A DNA stretch of 64,000 nucleotides. Origin: Tillus elongatus. Its lineage: Eukaryota; Arthropoda; Insecta; Coleoptera; Cleridae. The number at the start of each line of letters is the position of its first letter. Position 1 is the stretch's first letter. Location of the stretch: the NCBI GenBank assembly GCA_964006375.1, contig OZ023262.1, positions 91,399,654 to 91,463,653 of the forward strand. Direction: 5' to 3'. A program made the translations under genes and the position numbers. Below, piece by piece: positions 44,190-59,900 of the stretch. The notes under the pieces are model-generated. The model worked only from the letters and a program-made list of their open reading frames with translations. It was not told the DNA's origin and did no database searches.

Positions 44190-45000
44190 CTTCCACATAG
44201 CTGTGATAATCTACTCTCTCTAGAAAAACGTTCCCCAATTTAGGGCCCATGACGTGACCACAAAGAAAATATTTGTATTCCTGTACCAATAATCTTTTGA
44301 AACGTTATATTTCTCGCGTTTTATTGAGAAAATACAATTTTGACCCCTTATTTATCCCTGCCCCTAAAGTAATTTTACCCAAAAGCAACTCGAAGCGTTC
44401 CTTTGTCGGATGCTAACTGGATACCAAATTTAAATATGATATCTGAATTCCTTCGAAAGTGATTGCACCTTTCAACAGACGCACGTACATGCTAACAGAC
44501 CGACCAACCGACATACATTTTCATTCCAGAATCAAATTCTATATGTTTTGAGACTTTTTACGCCGTTTTAGTAAAGAAAATTCAAAATTTTTGTCAACAA
44601 TACTCCACCCGCACACATTTAACCCCCAATTTAATTTCAGCACAGAATAATAGGTGTTTGATGAAATTAAAAGTTGTTTAATAAATAAACCCAAAAATGT
44701 TATATTACCCGAGTTTTACCAAATCACCCCTCAGCAATCTCCTGAAGCGATTTTACCCAAAAACAATCTGAGTCGTTCGTTTGTCGTGTGCTAACAGTAT
44801 ACCAAACTTGAAGACGATATATCAGTTCGTTCTAAAGTTATCGGGGCTACAGACAGACATACAGAGCGACAGATCAAGAGACAAAAAAATGTTGGTTCCC
44901 AAATGATGTTTTCTATGTTTTGATACTTTTCACGACGTTTAAGCGATTTTTTTTTTACTTTTGTCATACTTCCACACGTTGTGAGGATGTGGAAGTAAAA
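44190..45000 (+). repeat. Dispersed repeat with GACAGAC cluster (copy 2)
   Basis: Uninterrupted copy: 'CTTCCACATAGCTGTGATAA' (44190), 'AAGCAACTCGAAGCGTTCCT', 'CAGACAGACATACAGAGCGA' and 'CTTTTGTCATACTTCCACAC'. It shows the sequence across the point where copy 1 is interrupted by the LINE. Confidence 0.8.
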
Positions 45001-45669
45001 ATGTACATAAACAAAATGTTTCCGAAAGTTTGTTACACAATTTAATATCATATGGTACCATCCATCGGTTGCGAATTAATTCGAAACACCTAACCTTCTT
45101 TGATTTTATACAGTAAGGCGTCTGTTTTTTGAATTCCTCATTGTATTGAAAGCTAAATAACACATGTTGAAATACATGCTTGCTAAATATATTCTTTGAC
45201 ATTTGATGAATGATTCAACAACTGTTATGCCATTGTTCGAGACGGATGTTTAAAGAATGCTAAAATCTTCATTAATCATCCGTTCTGAAAATCAACATAT
45301 TGACGGCCAGACAATTGGATACATGAAGCGAGCGTCCAACACAGAACTGGAAGCCTTTTGTTAGACTTGAAGAATGAAATAAAGATTAATACAAGTCACT
45401 AGAAGTCTGACAAGAACATAGGTTACTTAAATTAATTAATAACTTGGTAATGCTGCGACATTATTATGTTTGAAGATGGTAATTTGTTCATTCACTTTCA
45501 CACTTTTGTTAATTATTATTGTGATAGCTTGTAACGAAAACAAATACCCAGCGAAATGAGTTTCATATAACTAATTAAAAGAAATCTATAAATATTAATA
45601 AATAAATTAAAAACATACAGTGCGTATGGTTTCACCGTTGAACATTGTATGTGCGTTGACACAGATAAT

Positions 45670-45718
<49 letters not shown>

Positions 45719-45886
45719 GAGAGAGAGATTCAGTTTTCAGAGTTTATTAAAAAATCAATTATCGAAAGTTATCAATAGTTAGTTATCAAGTTGTAGGTAT
45801 TTTATATTTACTACTTTAAAGTTTGAAAATGAAGAAAATAGGTCATTATTAAGCAAAATTTACTTAACATAATTCTCTGCTGTTAA
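45001..45886. other. Unique sequence with (GA)n tract
   Basis: A (GA)n tract with one interruption at 45672-45728. No gene recognised. Confidence 0.5.
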
Positions 45887-45979
45887 CCCGGCTTGTGACA
45901 CGTGAGGTGTGACAAACCCCATTGCCTGAAACTTTCTTAAAATGTAGTCTTTGCGCCTGCGCCTGCCAGTAGCTTCAAA

Positions 45980-47770
<1,791 letters not shown>

Positions 47771-48140
47771 AACATTATATTTTTACTTTTTGACCAAATT
47801 TAATGATTTTTTTTTCTGTTAAATAATTCGAATTTTGGCTTTACGCTAAGATAAACTATACAATAGAAACGTGTGTTTTGTTATTTGAAATGTCAAATTT
47901 TATAAAATGTTACATTTTTTATATTCAATTTCATAGGTTAAGTTTTTCATGTATTTTGAAAAAAAAATTTAAGACTGTCTGATCTGTGTCTGATCCAATA
48001 AAAATACAAAAATATAAAGAAAAATGAAGTTATAAACCAACAATATTCATACAAATTAGTAAAACCTGTTCTTAAAGTTTGGGTTTCTCACACCCCACCT
48101 GTCGGAACACGTGAAAAAAATCCACCTGTCACATGCCGGG

Positions 48141-48771
48141 TTTAGGTGCAGCCAGAGCCTAGTCTGTGGCATGGTACAACCATTTACAGCTAGTGGAACT
48201 TGTACTAACAAGCTGCAGCTTCGTTTGAGTTAATTTCATCACTTATAGCTAGCGGACTTCTAACATAATTAAACCACTCAGAGCTGGCGCACCTGCTGTC
48301 ACGATGTAACCATTCAGAGCTGGAGAGACTGGTAAAATAAGAAAGTCTGAGTAGACACAAGTGACATTTCTTTGTGAGAACCGAAGTCGAATTGAGGATG
48401 TCAGGCATTTTCTGTATCGAGCCAGAGAGTAGAAAGTGAGTCAATAGACAGAGGCAGTGACTTAGTAGAAACTTGTAAAACGTTACAAATCCCCATTGCC
48501 CAGAGAAAACATTTGGCCCAAATTTTTTATGTCCTGTGAAATTAATATAAAGCGAAAGTCTAGATAGGTAAAATTTTTATGTTAAGAAGACGATATAATA
48601 TTGCTAACGATTTTGAAAAGTCGATTGAAAAAATAGCAAAAGCAAAGAGACCAAAGGTGGTTGAGATAGATAGTCGACACATTACTTTTAAAGTTATTTA
48701 AAATCTTATTAGCACAAAGAAAGATTGATATATAATTTAAAAACTTAGATATTTACATTTAAAAAATTCGG
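48141..48771. other. Unique sequence with short local repeats
   Basis: A loose repeat around 'AACCATTCAGAGCTGG' and 'AACCACTCAGAGCTGG' (48180-48330) is visible. No gene recognised. Confidence 0.45.
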
Positions 48772-49078
48772 GACGCAGCAAGTGCGTTATGGTAGTGAAT
48801 TTTCATAAAAATCTTTTTAATAACAAATATGTGTGTTTTTTTAAGAAAGCAGGCATCAAATTTGGTTACCAGTATAACCTATATAGTACAAACAATGTGC
48901 CATGTTCCATTGAAATAACTTTATTGTGTGAAAATGTACAAAAATTTCCAAAAGTAAACTTAAAATGTTCCCGAAAAAACACGTTTCTTGGTCAACCTTA
49001 TAGGTTAATAGCAAATTGAGCTGTTCAAATATGAAACATTTGATCAAAATTCGCTACCATAACGCACTTGCTGCATAT
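48772..49078 (+). mobile_element. MITE-like ~307-bp unit
   Basis: Ends with inverted motif GACGCAGCAAGTGCGTTATG on the left and its degenerate reverse complement on the right (CATAACGCACTTGCTGCATA). No coding capacity. Related units: 8491-8796, 15334-15640, 21102-21404 (inverted) and 57287-57599 (same orientation). The unit at 57287 is not inside the larger repeat, so the unit can stand alone. Confidence 0.7.
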
Positions 49079-49879
49079 AGAATTTATTTTCTTACAAATA
49101 TGCATTATATTTCGATGGAAAATGCAAAAATGCAATAACATAAGGCGTGTTTGATTAAAAAAAGGAAATTTGTATCACCAACGACTTATGGGCCACCCTG
49201 TGATTGCAGAAATATTATTTTAAGATGTAGCTCAAGACACCCTATAATTAATATATACAAATTTTCTTCATATCTTATATAATAACGGATATATTGAGCT
49301 TTATTAATTTTTTACGAAAATTCGACAAAAATTATATACCATTAAATGATAAACTCTTTAGCTAAGGCTACTGCCAAGCATCAGAGAAAGGGTCTATTTG
49401 AAATGAATTTTCTGCAAATATTTTAGTAAAATGAAGGACTATGACGGTTGAAACTAAGACGACTTTAGGGTTTGTAAAACATCTTTCTTGAGACATTTTA
49501 TTTCTATAGCACGTATTAGATTTAAGTTATTTGCCTAAATGTTGCCAATTTTGACATTTTAAATCGCCACTTTGACGTTTTGAGGAAAACCCCAATTTAT
49601 TTATTTTTAAATGCCTATAACTTTTTTGACTTTTGACCTACATAGCTAAATTTTGGTGGGTAACTTACCTATAAGGATGTAAACCTGCGTACAAAATTTG
49701 GTTGCCCTTACTTTGTAAATTCCGGAGATATAAATTTTTTTCGAAAGAAAACACAAAATTTTCCGGGAAAACCTGGGCAGATTTTCCTGACTAACGAACT
49801 CATCCAAGCCATTTGCAAAAGGAATTTTTTCACCAAATTTGATCAAAATCGGCCCTTTATTTTTTGAGTTATCGGTGTG

Positions 49880-50021
<142 letters not shown>

Positions 50022-50160
50022 ATATAAAAATTGAAACTGACCCCGGATATGTTTTCTGGGGGGCCTAATTAGCGCTCATTTGAAGAAATTTTTTCAAAAT
50101 TCAAAAGTCGGGATCTCCTCATTAGTGAATTTTTTTTAAGAAAATTCACTAAAATGGTGC

Positions 50161-51065
50161 TTAAAATTGAATTATAACCTCCACATAGCTGTGATAATAT
50201 ATTCTCTTCAAAAAGACATTCTCATGGAATGAATTTAGGGCCCATGACTTGACCACAAAGAAAATAATAGTATTCCTGTACCCATAAACTTTTTAAACGT
50301 TATATTACTCAAGTTTTATTGAAAAAATGTCAATTTTCACCAAATCACCGCTTATTTATGACCTACCCCCTGAAGCGATATGGACACAAAAACAATTCGA
50401 AGCGTTCCTTTGTCGGGTGCTAACTGAATACCAACTTTGAGGATGATATCTCAATTCGTTCGAAAGTTGTTGCGCCTATTGACAGACAAACGTACATACC
50501 GACAGACCGACATACCGACTGACCGACAAACAAAAAAATTTTCGTTCCAGAATCAAGTTTTCTATATCTTTTGAAACTTTTTACGCCATTTTAGCAAAAA
50601 AAAAAATTGGAAATTTTTGTCAACAATATTCCACCACCCGACATTCAACCCCTAATTTAATTTCGGGAAAGAATTCCATATGTTTGTTTAAATTAAAAGT
50701 TTTCTAATAAATAAATGCTAAAATGTTATATCACTCGAGTTGTAACGAAAAAATGTCAATTTTTACCAAATCACCCACCATTCACCCTCTACCGCCTAAA
50801 ACGATTTTACCTAAAAACATTCCGAACCGTTCATTTGTCGTTCACTAACTGTACACCAAATTTGAAGACGATATCTCAATCCGTTCCAAAGTTATGCTGG
50901 CTACAAGCAGACGGTCATACGGGCCGACAGACAAAAAAAAAATTCGTTCCCAAATCATGTTTTATATATGTTGTGATGCTTTGTACGACGTTTAAAAGCC
51001 AGAAATATGTTCAATTTTTTTTGACTGATGCGATAATTCCACACGTTGTGACGATGTGGAATTAA
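50161..51065 (+). repeat. Dispersed repeat with GACAGAC cluster (copy 3)
   Basis: Starts 'AACCTCCACATAGCTGTGAT', contains 'CCGACAGACCGACATACCGA' and ends near 'TTCCACACGTTGTGACGATG'. Collinear with 44190-45000. It directly follows a copy of the (TA)n repeat, as also happens at about 43930-44190. Confidence 0.8.
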
Positions 51066-51164
51066 TAATTACTGAAAATAAGAGTTACCAAAAAGCTTGT
51101 TAGCATTGAAAAATGAGTGATATAAATTATAAAATTTGGTTAGATATTTAAATTTAAAAAAACT

Positions 51165-52575
51165 CTAGACGCAGCAAGTACGTTATGGTAGTGAATTTTT
51201 ATAAGAATTGTACACAATTAATAAGATAAATTATTAAAACTAATTCTTTAAATTTAAATGGACCTGGAAGATCGGTTTTAGAGTCCCAGTTAGCGATTAT
51301 TTGAAAAAATTTATAGTTTATATGGAGCTGCTAAATTAAAATTTGGTCTTAGATGGGTATAATATGTAAGTACTGCAAGTGCCTTTAAAAAAATGGTGTT
51401 ACAAATTTCATTAAAGTTACACATGTTTTTCAGAAAAAATAAATGATTAACAAAGGGAATATACCTGTCGAATTATAAAAATATGTAAGTACTGCAACTG
51501 TCTTAAAAAAATTGTGTTACAAATTTGATTAAAGTTACAAACGTTTTTCAGAAAAAAATAATTATTTACAGAGAGAATGTACCTGTCGAATTATAAATAT
51601 GACAGGTATTTTTTCATATTAATTGCTTGGATGGTTTTGTTTTAGTCAACCCATCCAGTTTTTGCAAACAATAAACAACAAAAAATATGTTATGGTAGAA
51701 AATTTTCGTAAAAATATTTCAAATCTGATAGCTCAATAAATTTCCCATTAAGCCAGAATCTTCAATCTTGAACCTTAGTAACACCTATGTAAACGCACGT
51801 GGGTAATAAATTAAAGAAAAATAACATATTGAGCTTCGTTTTGTTTTAAAAAACCTTTTTGTTGTTTATTTTTTGCAAAAATTGGATGGGTTGACTAAAA
51901 CAAAACCATCCAAACAATTAATAAGGAAAAATACCTGTCATATTTATAATTGGACAGGTACATTCCCTTTGTAAATAATTAATTATTTTCTGAAAAACTT
52001 TTGTAACTTTAATGAAATTTGTAACACAACTTTTTTAAAGACACTTGCAGTATTTACATATTATATCTAAGACCAAATTTTTATTTAGTAGTTCCATATA
52101 AAATATAATTTTTTCCAATAATCGCTAACTGGGACTCTAAAATCGATCTCCAAGGTCCATTTAAATTTGAAGAATTAGTTTTAATAATATATCTTACTAA
52201 TAGTGTAAAATTCTTATAAAAATTCACTACTCTAATGTACTTGCTGCGTCTAGAGGTTTTTATAATTCGACAGGTACATTCCCTTTGTAAATAATTAATT
52301 ATTTTCTGAAAAACGTTTGTCACTTTAATGAAATTTGTAACACAATTTTTTTAAATGCACTTGCAGTACTTACATATTATATCCAAGACCAAATTTTAAT
52401 TTAGTAGCTCCATATAAAACATAAATTTTTTCAAATAATCGCTGACTGAGACTCTAAAACCGGTCTCCAAAGTCTATTTAAATTTAAAGAATTAGTTTTA
52501 ATATATATCTTATTAATAGTGTACAGTTCTTATGAAAATTCACTACCATAACGTACTTTCTGCGTCTAGAGTTTT
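51165..52575. repeat. Foldback repeat with MITE end motifs
   Basis: The left arm starts 'CTAGACGCAGCAAGTACGTT' at about 51168 and runs to about 51690. The right arm (about 51845-52256) is its reverse complement and ends 'CTTGCTGCGTCTAGAG'. A second partial right arm (about 52257-52572) repeats it and ends 'ACTTTCTGCGTCTAGAG'. The left arm likewise has an internal duplication (51355-51480 and 51480-51590). The centre is 'ATGGTTTTGTTTTAGTCAAC' and its inverse. No coding capacity. Confidence 0.8.
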
Positions 52576-53639
52576 TTGTGATACTGGAACCAATAAGTAT
52601 AAGTTAGTATTTGTTTCACTTGCCAGGTTATTAAAAATATTGAAAAACACAAATAACGATAAGCATGTGCTACTTACAGTTCAACAATTATTGTGTCAGA
52701 AACTTTAGGACCAAATCAAAAGAACACTTTTTAATAACAACTCTAACATAATATGTAGAGATATAATATAAAGAGCTTTATAACGCAAACTTGGCTAGTG
52801 CCTACTACTCCATGTAAGGTAGAATGCCTTGCAAAATATAACCATAAACAATAATAACGAATCTTCGAATGTTTTAAGGTTAGATTGATATTGAAGAAAT
52901 ATATTTCTGGATTATAATGCTACTGGCGCTGAAGCATCGGAAATTAGTACTGAGCTTATAGTTTTAAACCATTTCATTGAAGTGAAACTTCTATTTGGTA
53001 TAATATTTTGTAATATAACAAAGCATTTCAGTTTTAATAAATGTAAATAACACGTCGAGTGTCTGACGTTTCAGCGACGGCAGTCGGCGACTCTCGTTTA
53101 GCGGTGAGAGTTGCCCTGCCATGCAGCGATGTCAGATTGAGTAAATTAGAATTTATGATAAATCAAATGAAAAATTATTGGTAACTCAACATTTATTAAT
53201 ATTAAGCCACATTTATTAGACGGATTAATTTTTTGACGAACTTTTATTTGTCATTAATAAGTACAAATACGTGTTATTACCCTATATTTTACATTTTAAG
53301 ATTTAAATGAAATTTTATTAAATCTGACAACCCGGCTCCTTTATATTTAATTGTCAGGTGACTGTGGCTCTATTTGAATTATCTCTTCGAAATTACGCAT
53401 TCACAGTCTAACCATCCGTATCAACATTGAACCTGGGAAATGCTGTATGGAATTTGAACTGATATGTACATTCATTTATTATTTTGATTTTTTAATAACT
53501 CATGTCCTCGTATGCCATTTAATTTGAAATTTGGTTAGCTGTTATATTGTAACGTCTCCTCTATATATTTGCAAATGTTCATTCCAAACACTTCAATATT
53601 TCAAAAAATATTACGTTTTCAAAATGTCCTTTACATTTT
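52576..53639. other. Unique sequence, nothing recognised
   Basis: A small GC-richer patch at 53050-53140 does not resemble a known RNA or coding motif. Confidence 0.4.
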
Positions 53640-53758
53640 TTCCTAAGAAAAATTAGACGCACGGTGCCCATCTACGAACTCATCCAAGCCATTAACAAAA
53701 TCAAGGTAATTCCCAAATTTGGTCGAAATCGGTCAAGTATTTTTGAGTTAACGGTTGG

Positions 53759-53843
<85 letters not shown>

Positions 53844-53975
53844 TATATAAATTGAAACTGACCCCGGATATGGGTTCTAGAGGCCCTAATTCGCGCTCAT
53901 TTGAAATTTTTTTCCAAAAGTCTTAGCATGGATACCTCTCTATTAGTGAATTTTCTTAATGAAAATTCATTAAAA
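53640..53975 (-). repeat. Dispersed repeat (copy 8)
   Basis: 'CATCCAAGCCATTAACAAAA', (TA)n at 53763-53849, then 'AAATTGAAACTGACCCCGGA' and 'AAAATTCATTAAAA'. Only the region around the TA core is kept. Confidence 0.8.
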
Positions 53976-54867
53976 AGGAATAGTTAACGAAAATAAAAGA
54001 TACCAAAAGCTTATTAGCATTGAAAAATGAAGGATCTAATTAATAAGATTTGGTTAGATATACAATTTTTTTTAAATTAATATTTAAAGAAATTCAAAGT
54101 TACCAAAATTTAAAAGTCGCGATCTCTTCATTAGTGAATTTTTAAACGAAAATTCAATAATGGGTGATTTCAGTTATAAGATTGGCTGGTAGGAACGTCT
54201 GAATAATTTTTATTTTAGTAAAATAAATTAGATCCGTCACTTGTCGCAATGGCGAGATTATTTGATCGCAATTGGAAGATTATTTTATCATCTTCATCGG
54301 GGAAGATGAATAAAACATGTATAATTAGCTATCGTGCAGTGCTTTCATTAAACTTTGCAGCCGATAGATTCACACAAACCTCAAAGTACACTTGAGGCCA
54401 TTCGTCCAGTCTGATGAGCATCGAACACGCCATAACGTAATTACCATTCAGTTACTCTCCTTCATATCCTGACAGCATTATTAATACCTCGCTTCATCTG
54501 CTCTTTATGTTTACATTAAATTAACATTAATTTTAGTAGCCTAGTTTTTTTTACCGTCGCTCACACAAACGTTATGAGGTAGCCCTCGTTTATTTAGTTA
54601 ACTTGAATTACGGCCTATGTCAGAAGTTTGATGGACTGGTCCTGTGTAGTCGCCGACTTGCTTTCGGCCAGATATAAAATGCCTCGTTGATTTATATCTT
54701 GCCTTTGTATCTCTGTATTGTGAGTTATAAAACAGCTCGTTTGGATATAATCTATTTGTTTCAAAACGGTCGTAAACTTTGTCATGACTTGAGTGGTCTT
54801 ATAATGGCTGTTTAAATGAAAGAACAAAGGCGCATCAGTATTCAAAACTTAATTGAATTAATCTTGA
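53976..54867. other. Unique sequence, nothing firm
   Basis: A 76-codon minus-strand ATG frame (54615-54845) has no recognisable domain. No repeat recognised. Confidence 0.35.
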
Positions 54868-55128
54868 GCACTGTAGTAAAAAGAGTAACGTATTATAAAA
54901 GTAATAATACTTCACTTAAAAATTTATTGAATAACGAGTAACAAAAATTAAATTAAACTACATAACAAGCTTCTTAAAATTAATTGTAAAGGGTTGGCTG
55001 ACTTTTTTAAACCATTAAATTAACATTATTGTTTTTATTCTCATTTTCCTAAATTAACGTAACCGAGGTGGTTCAGTTTGCAAACCATCTAACGTCGGGT
55101 TGTCAGCTTTCACACGTTCGTTTGTAAC
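54868..55128. repeat. Repeat shared with 61953-62230
   Basis: 'GCACTGTAGTAAAAAGAGTA' to 'TTCACACGTTCGTTTGTAAC' matches 61953-62215 over about 260 bp with moderate divergence. Beyond this point the copies differ, but 57210-57258 ('GTTTGTAAATCGG' to 'AAAATAAATTTG') matches 62208-62245. Confidence 0.75.
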
Positions 55129-57286
55129 CTCCTTCAAATAAGTGGTATTGCTAACACAATCTGATATTGTATAATATAGTAAACGGAAAAGCTGTTATCT
55201 AAAGACTGACCTTAAGTGGATCTAGATCCGGTCGGTAGTGGGGTCACCATTACCTGTTAAACCCTAACCTAATGTATCTATCTATCAGATTTTATTATTT
55301 GCAAGATAAGAAACACTGGTAAGGTCAAAAGATGTTAAAAAAACTTACTACTTACTTAGTTCTGAGTTGTTCTGTCTGAAGTCCCATATTTGTTGGATCT
55401 CCTGATCAGAAGCTGGTTACTTTTAAGTTGTAGATATCTCGGTAAGCGCTAATCAGAATTATTATTATTTGCGTTGCCATCAAATGTGGAAAATATTGGT
55501 TAGGAATTACTTTTCAATTAAACAGATATGTTAATGTTAACAATAATATTAAATTTATTGATATAAATAAATTTGGGATAGTAAACAAAATTAAATCAAC
55601 ATGGTTGGTCAATTTAAAATAAACATAAACTCATACACAAACAAAAATCAAATAAACAGCAACAATTTTCAAGAAAAAGAAATTATCATTTTACATGGCA
55701 TATGACAAAACAATAAGATAAAATGGTTGTATGTTACCAAAATATTAACATTACCTACTTGAGGTATATCAAAAGTTATATGCTGTATTTTACAGCTCAA
55801 AAGCAAACACAAATTATTATGTAAATTGCTTCGTTCGTGCAATCAGTTCGGTTGATTTTTCAATGACTTAACTGGCCAGTCCTTTGAGTGAGGCTCCATT
55901 TAGGAAAAATATTCTTATGAGACATTTCTGCTTTAATGATTGAAAATGAAAGATATAAAAAAGAGTACAGGTTAAATATTTTACAAACAAAATCTGCTAA
56001 TTACAATTTGAAGTACTATGTATTTAAATTCACAATATTGACAAAAGTCTAAAGACTAAACAGGAAGTTTACAGTTGCCTCTTTTTTTTGACACCTGTCT
56101 GACACTATGAAGGTTCAAAATTGATCATGTTACTTTGAAAATTTAAATTGTAAAGGTTCAAATAATAGGCTGCTGCATGAAAGGTTTGGTTGTTCCACAC
56201 AATATAAAGTTTAATCGACTCACCGAGTCCCAACACCTGGAGTTACTTGTTGAACCTTTGAAGATGCTCTCCAAGTAGACTTAACCATCAGAGCCTAGCA
56301 TAGGCTTACCAATTCCAATACGAGAGGGAAGGTTGGAGAGAATATTTCCCATAAACGGGTATTGGACAGGTGGATAGTGTTGCTACAATACTGTGGGAGA
56401 CAAGTTGGCCCCTATGTTGATATTCTGTATTAATTTGACGAAAATTTTTCTACAGCAATTAAAACGTAAATTGGCTCAAGTGAAATTTATTGCCAATTGA
56501 CTCAAAATTCAATAATACTCAGAAACTGTTTTTGATTAATATGAGGAATGCACCAGGTCGTGAACAAAGTATCACCACTTAATTCGCGTTTTTTTGCCAA
56601 ACACGTCGTTTATTTAAGTTCAAAAACCGCTTAAATCACTTTTTAAGATAATTTTCAGCCACGGTAACTAGAACGATGTCAACTTGTCAAGAGCTCAGCT
56701 CACTCTCGTCGAGGTAACGTTTTGTGCGTTGAGGTCTGAATTCACCCCCCCCCCCCTCTAGCACAAACGTCCCTAGCCTATAGTTCAGGGCCTTGAAGGT
56801 TAATTTAGTGACTGAATTGCAGATATATCCCCGACTTCCCTTAACATTGAAAATGGACTGTTCTACCCTCAAGGCTCTTTTAACATTGTCAACAGATTTT
56901 TAACATAAAATAATATTTTGTTCTAGAATATTCTCAACGTATATTTTGTTTACTCTAACCCTCTTTGAGGAATAATGCGACACATCATTTACTAACAAAG
57001 ATATATTGCGTCTTTCGATGTTTGAATTTTTAACGTGCTTTTCTAGCCTGCAGAACGGAGTTTAGGGTAGTTAAATGTTGGCGACTTTTCATCAAATAAT
57101 TTTTGAAATTATAACATGAACTGCTCTACAGATATTGAATATTCGGCTATTAATTAAGTCTCTTACGGGCTCGTTTTGAATATTTAAAGTAGTAACGAAA
57201 CGCAATCGTTAGTTTGTAAATCGGGTCCGCGCCACCGCCAGTCCAAAATAAATTTGTTCTGTCTAAAAACAAATAAAAAAAAGTCT
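55129..57286. other. AT-rich stretch, probably interior of an unknown element
   Basis: No coding signal. A run of C at 56747-56757. Because 54868-55128 and 57210-57258 together match the short copy at 61953-62245, this stretch may be the interior missing from that copy. Confidence 0.4.
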
Positions 57287-57599
57287 GGACGCAGCAAGTG
57301 CGTTATGGTAATGAATTTTCATTAAAATGTTTTAAAATAGCAAATATGTTTCTTTTTAAAGAAAGCAGGCATCAAATTTGATTACCAGTATGACCTATAT
57401 AGTAGAAACAATGTACCATATATTATCAAAATAATTTTACTGTTTGAAACTGTATAACCATTTTCGAAAATAAACTTAAAATGTTCCCGAAACAACTAGT
57501 TTCCTTGCCAATGAACCTTATAGGTTAATAGCAAATTGAGCTATTCAAATTTGAAGCATTTAATAAAAATTCGCGACCATAATGCACTTGCCGCGTCCA
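57287..57599 (+). mobile_element. MITE-like ~313-bp unit, stand-alone
   Basis: The left end GGACGCAGCAAGTGCGTTAT and the right end 'AATGCACTTGCCGCGTCCAT' are inverted copies. About 80% similar to 48772-49078. A further half-motif follows at about 57745-57775. Confidence 0.72.
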
Positions 57600-57994
57600 T
57601 AATTTCTTTGCATTATAATTTTTTGGTCGAAATTAGATACATTAAAGATCAGCCTAGAACTGGCACGGACCGGGGGAATCCGACTATCTAATTAAAACAA
57701 AGCATTGTTTCATCTATTTAAACTGAGCAGATTTTAATAAAAAAATCGCATAACGCACTTCTGCATCCCGAATTTATTTCCTTACAAACATGCATTATAA
57801 TTACGTAATCGAAATTCGATACATTAAACGGCCGGTTCAGAACTGGCACGGACCCGTTGAATTCGACTATCTAATTAAAATAAAGCATCGTTTAATCTAT
57901 TTAGACTAAGCAGATTTTCCTGGCTGACGAATTTATCCAATCCACTTGCAAAAGGAAGGTATTCGCCAAATTTGCTCGTCATCAGCGCACACAA

Positions 57995-57995
<1 letters not shown>
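57600..57995. other. Short local duplication
   Basis: Two related stretches, about 57600-57720 and 57770-57905, share 'AGAACTGGCACGGACC' and 'GACTATCTAATTAAAA', about 180 bp apart. No gene. Confidence 0.6.
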
Positions 57996-58090
<95 letters not shown>

Positions 58091-59430
58091 ATAAAGATGT
58101 GTTTAAGCTAGGGTTTTTAAATTTAATTTAATATATAGACGTGATATAGATTTAGTTTTTTTAGTTATATTTTAGGTGTCTTAACTTTTAAGTTTTATTT
58201 ACCTGTAAAGTTAGTGAAATGTGTTGTAGATATTTTTATTACGAAATATATGTATTTGTGTGTGTAACTTACACCTGGATGTACTAAATGTCTTTTTTAT
58301 ACCTCTTTAATACACAGAAAACGACTAATAACTAATAACATACATTAACTGCCTCTAACCTCAGGGAGCATATTAAGCAAGTGCTATCAAAATTTTTATT
58401 ATAATTTCAAAAGTATAGTTAGATCTTTAAAACACTGAATCTGTTGTTTTTAGTCCATAATATAATTGTTTATTTTTTTAAATTTTTTAAAATATTGCCC
58501 TATCTGATTTTAGTTATTCCTCCCAAATACTTATATATGTATAAAAACAAAATAAAATAAGATACTAACTTTTCAAACAACACAAAACTTAAACTTTTAT
58601 TGATAGTAAATCGTCTGACAAATGCCTATAAGTACTAACTATCTATAATCTAACTTATTTAATGAATTTAAAAGCTTTCAAATTTCCAAGAAAGAACTGG
58701 CCAGGAGATCTTCCAAATAAAATTTTAAATTTAAACACTTTGTGTTGAAAATTCTTAAACTACTAAACTTAAAACACTGGTTAAAGGTAACTTTATTATG
58801 TAGAAACTTCACGTTTCATTATTTAATGGATATTCTAAATGAGGCTGAGCAATGATCCCTGCTGTCATCAGATGGGAAGACTAGCTCCTCATTATGAATT
58901 GTAAGTTAAAGATGACTGCTTTTAACGTATTGGGGCAACTTATATCTTATTTTTAGCACACTTATGGGTTTAATTAGTTTATTCTGATAATCTGTGTAGT
59001 CGTTATACACTGAAATATTTCGTAGGCCACATAAAAACGTAAATATTTTGGTTTTTTATAACTTACAGTTTCTTGTCAATTACTTCCTCCTTGTCGTTTC
59101 CTCTGCTGCTATTACTTAAAATGTCAAGCCTTTTTATTGTCTGCAAAACATTTACTTCAGTATCTCCTATTCAAAATCCCTTTTCTAATAACATTTTCAA
59201 ATCTCTCTTTTAATTTTTACTACCCAAAAATTCCCATCTATTTATTATTTTTCTCCCGTAACCAGCGTAACTAATTAAAAACTGCTTTTGGCCTTTATTC
59301 CAAATCTTTCATCATAACAAAAAAATCACACAATAATCCTATTTCATTATCTCCCCAGATACATACTTTTCATTGTTGTTGGTCCCTGACAGATTAGTTA
59401 ACCTACATTTTAAATTTTCTGTCAGTTTGA
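57996..59430. repeat. Large repeat of unknown class (copy A), starts with (TA)n
   Basis: After (TA)n 57996-58088 the order 'TTGATAAAGATG', 'ACTTACACCTGGATGT', 'CTCAGGGAGCATATTAAGC', 'TGACAAATGCCTATAA', 'CCAGCGTAACTAATTAAAAA' is the same as in 62406-64000. It may be the LTR or end region of a retroelement. No pol motifs seen. Confidence 0.6.
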
Positions 59431-59900
59431 CATGTGGTTCTTATCTGTTAACCTATACTATAATTTTATTGTCAGTTTGACATTTGTCGTAACTAAACAG
59501 CTGATCTTATATCTAGATTACATGACATTCTTAAAGTTACATACAACATTCTTACATCTTAATAGTCTTAAAAACTATAAAACAATATTCTCAAAGCTAG
59601 TAAACAATAACACTTTGAACTACCTAAAAATTAGTCATACATTTTTATTTACACGCACTACGTTATATCATTTTTATGCAGTCTTTTTCTGTACTTGATA
59701 TAACTTTCACTCCTTATAAACTAATTTCACCATTGCCATGCCTTTGCCTCATTCTCTCTGACACATATATATCAGTAAAATTTAGTTTCTCCCTGCCATA
59801 CAGTGCATAAACATTGCATACACCAAAAGTAAGTTCTTGTTTGTGTTAGGCTTTGTATGGGTTGTTTTAAAGTGTGGATGTTTACCTTCCCATTATAGAA

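Noticed and set aside
54615..54845. Minus-strand 76-residue frame
   Set aside because: No motif, no related sequence in the window, AT-rich composition.
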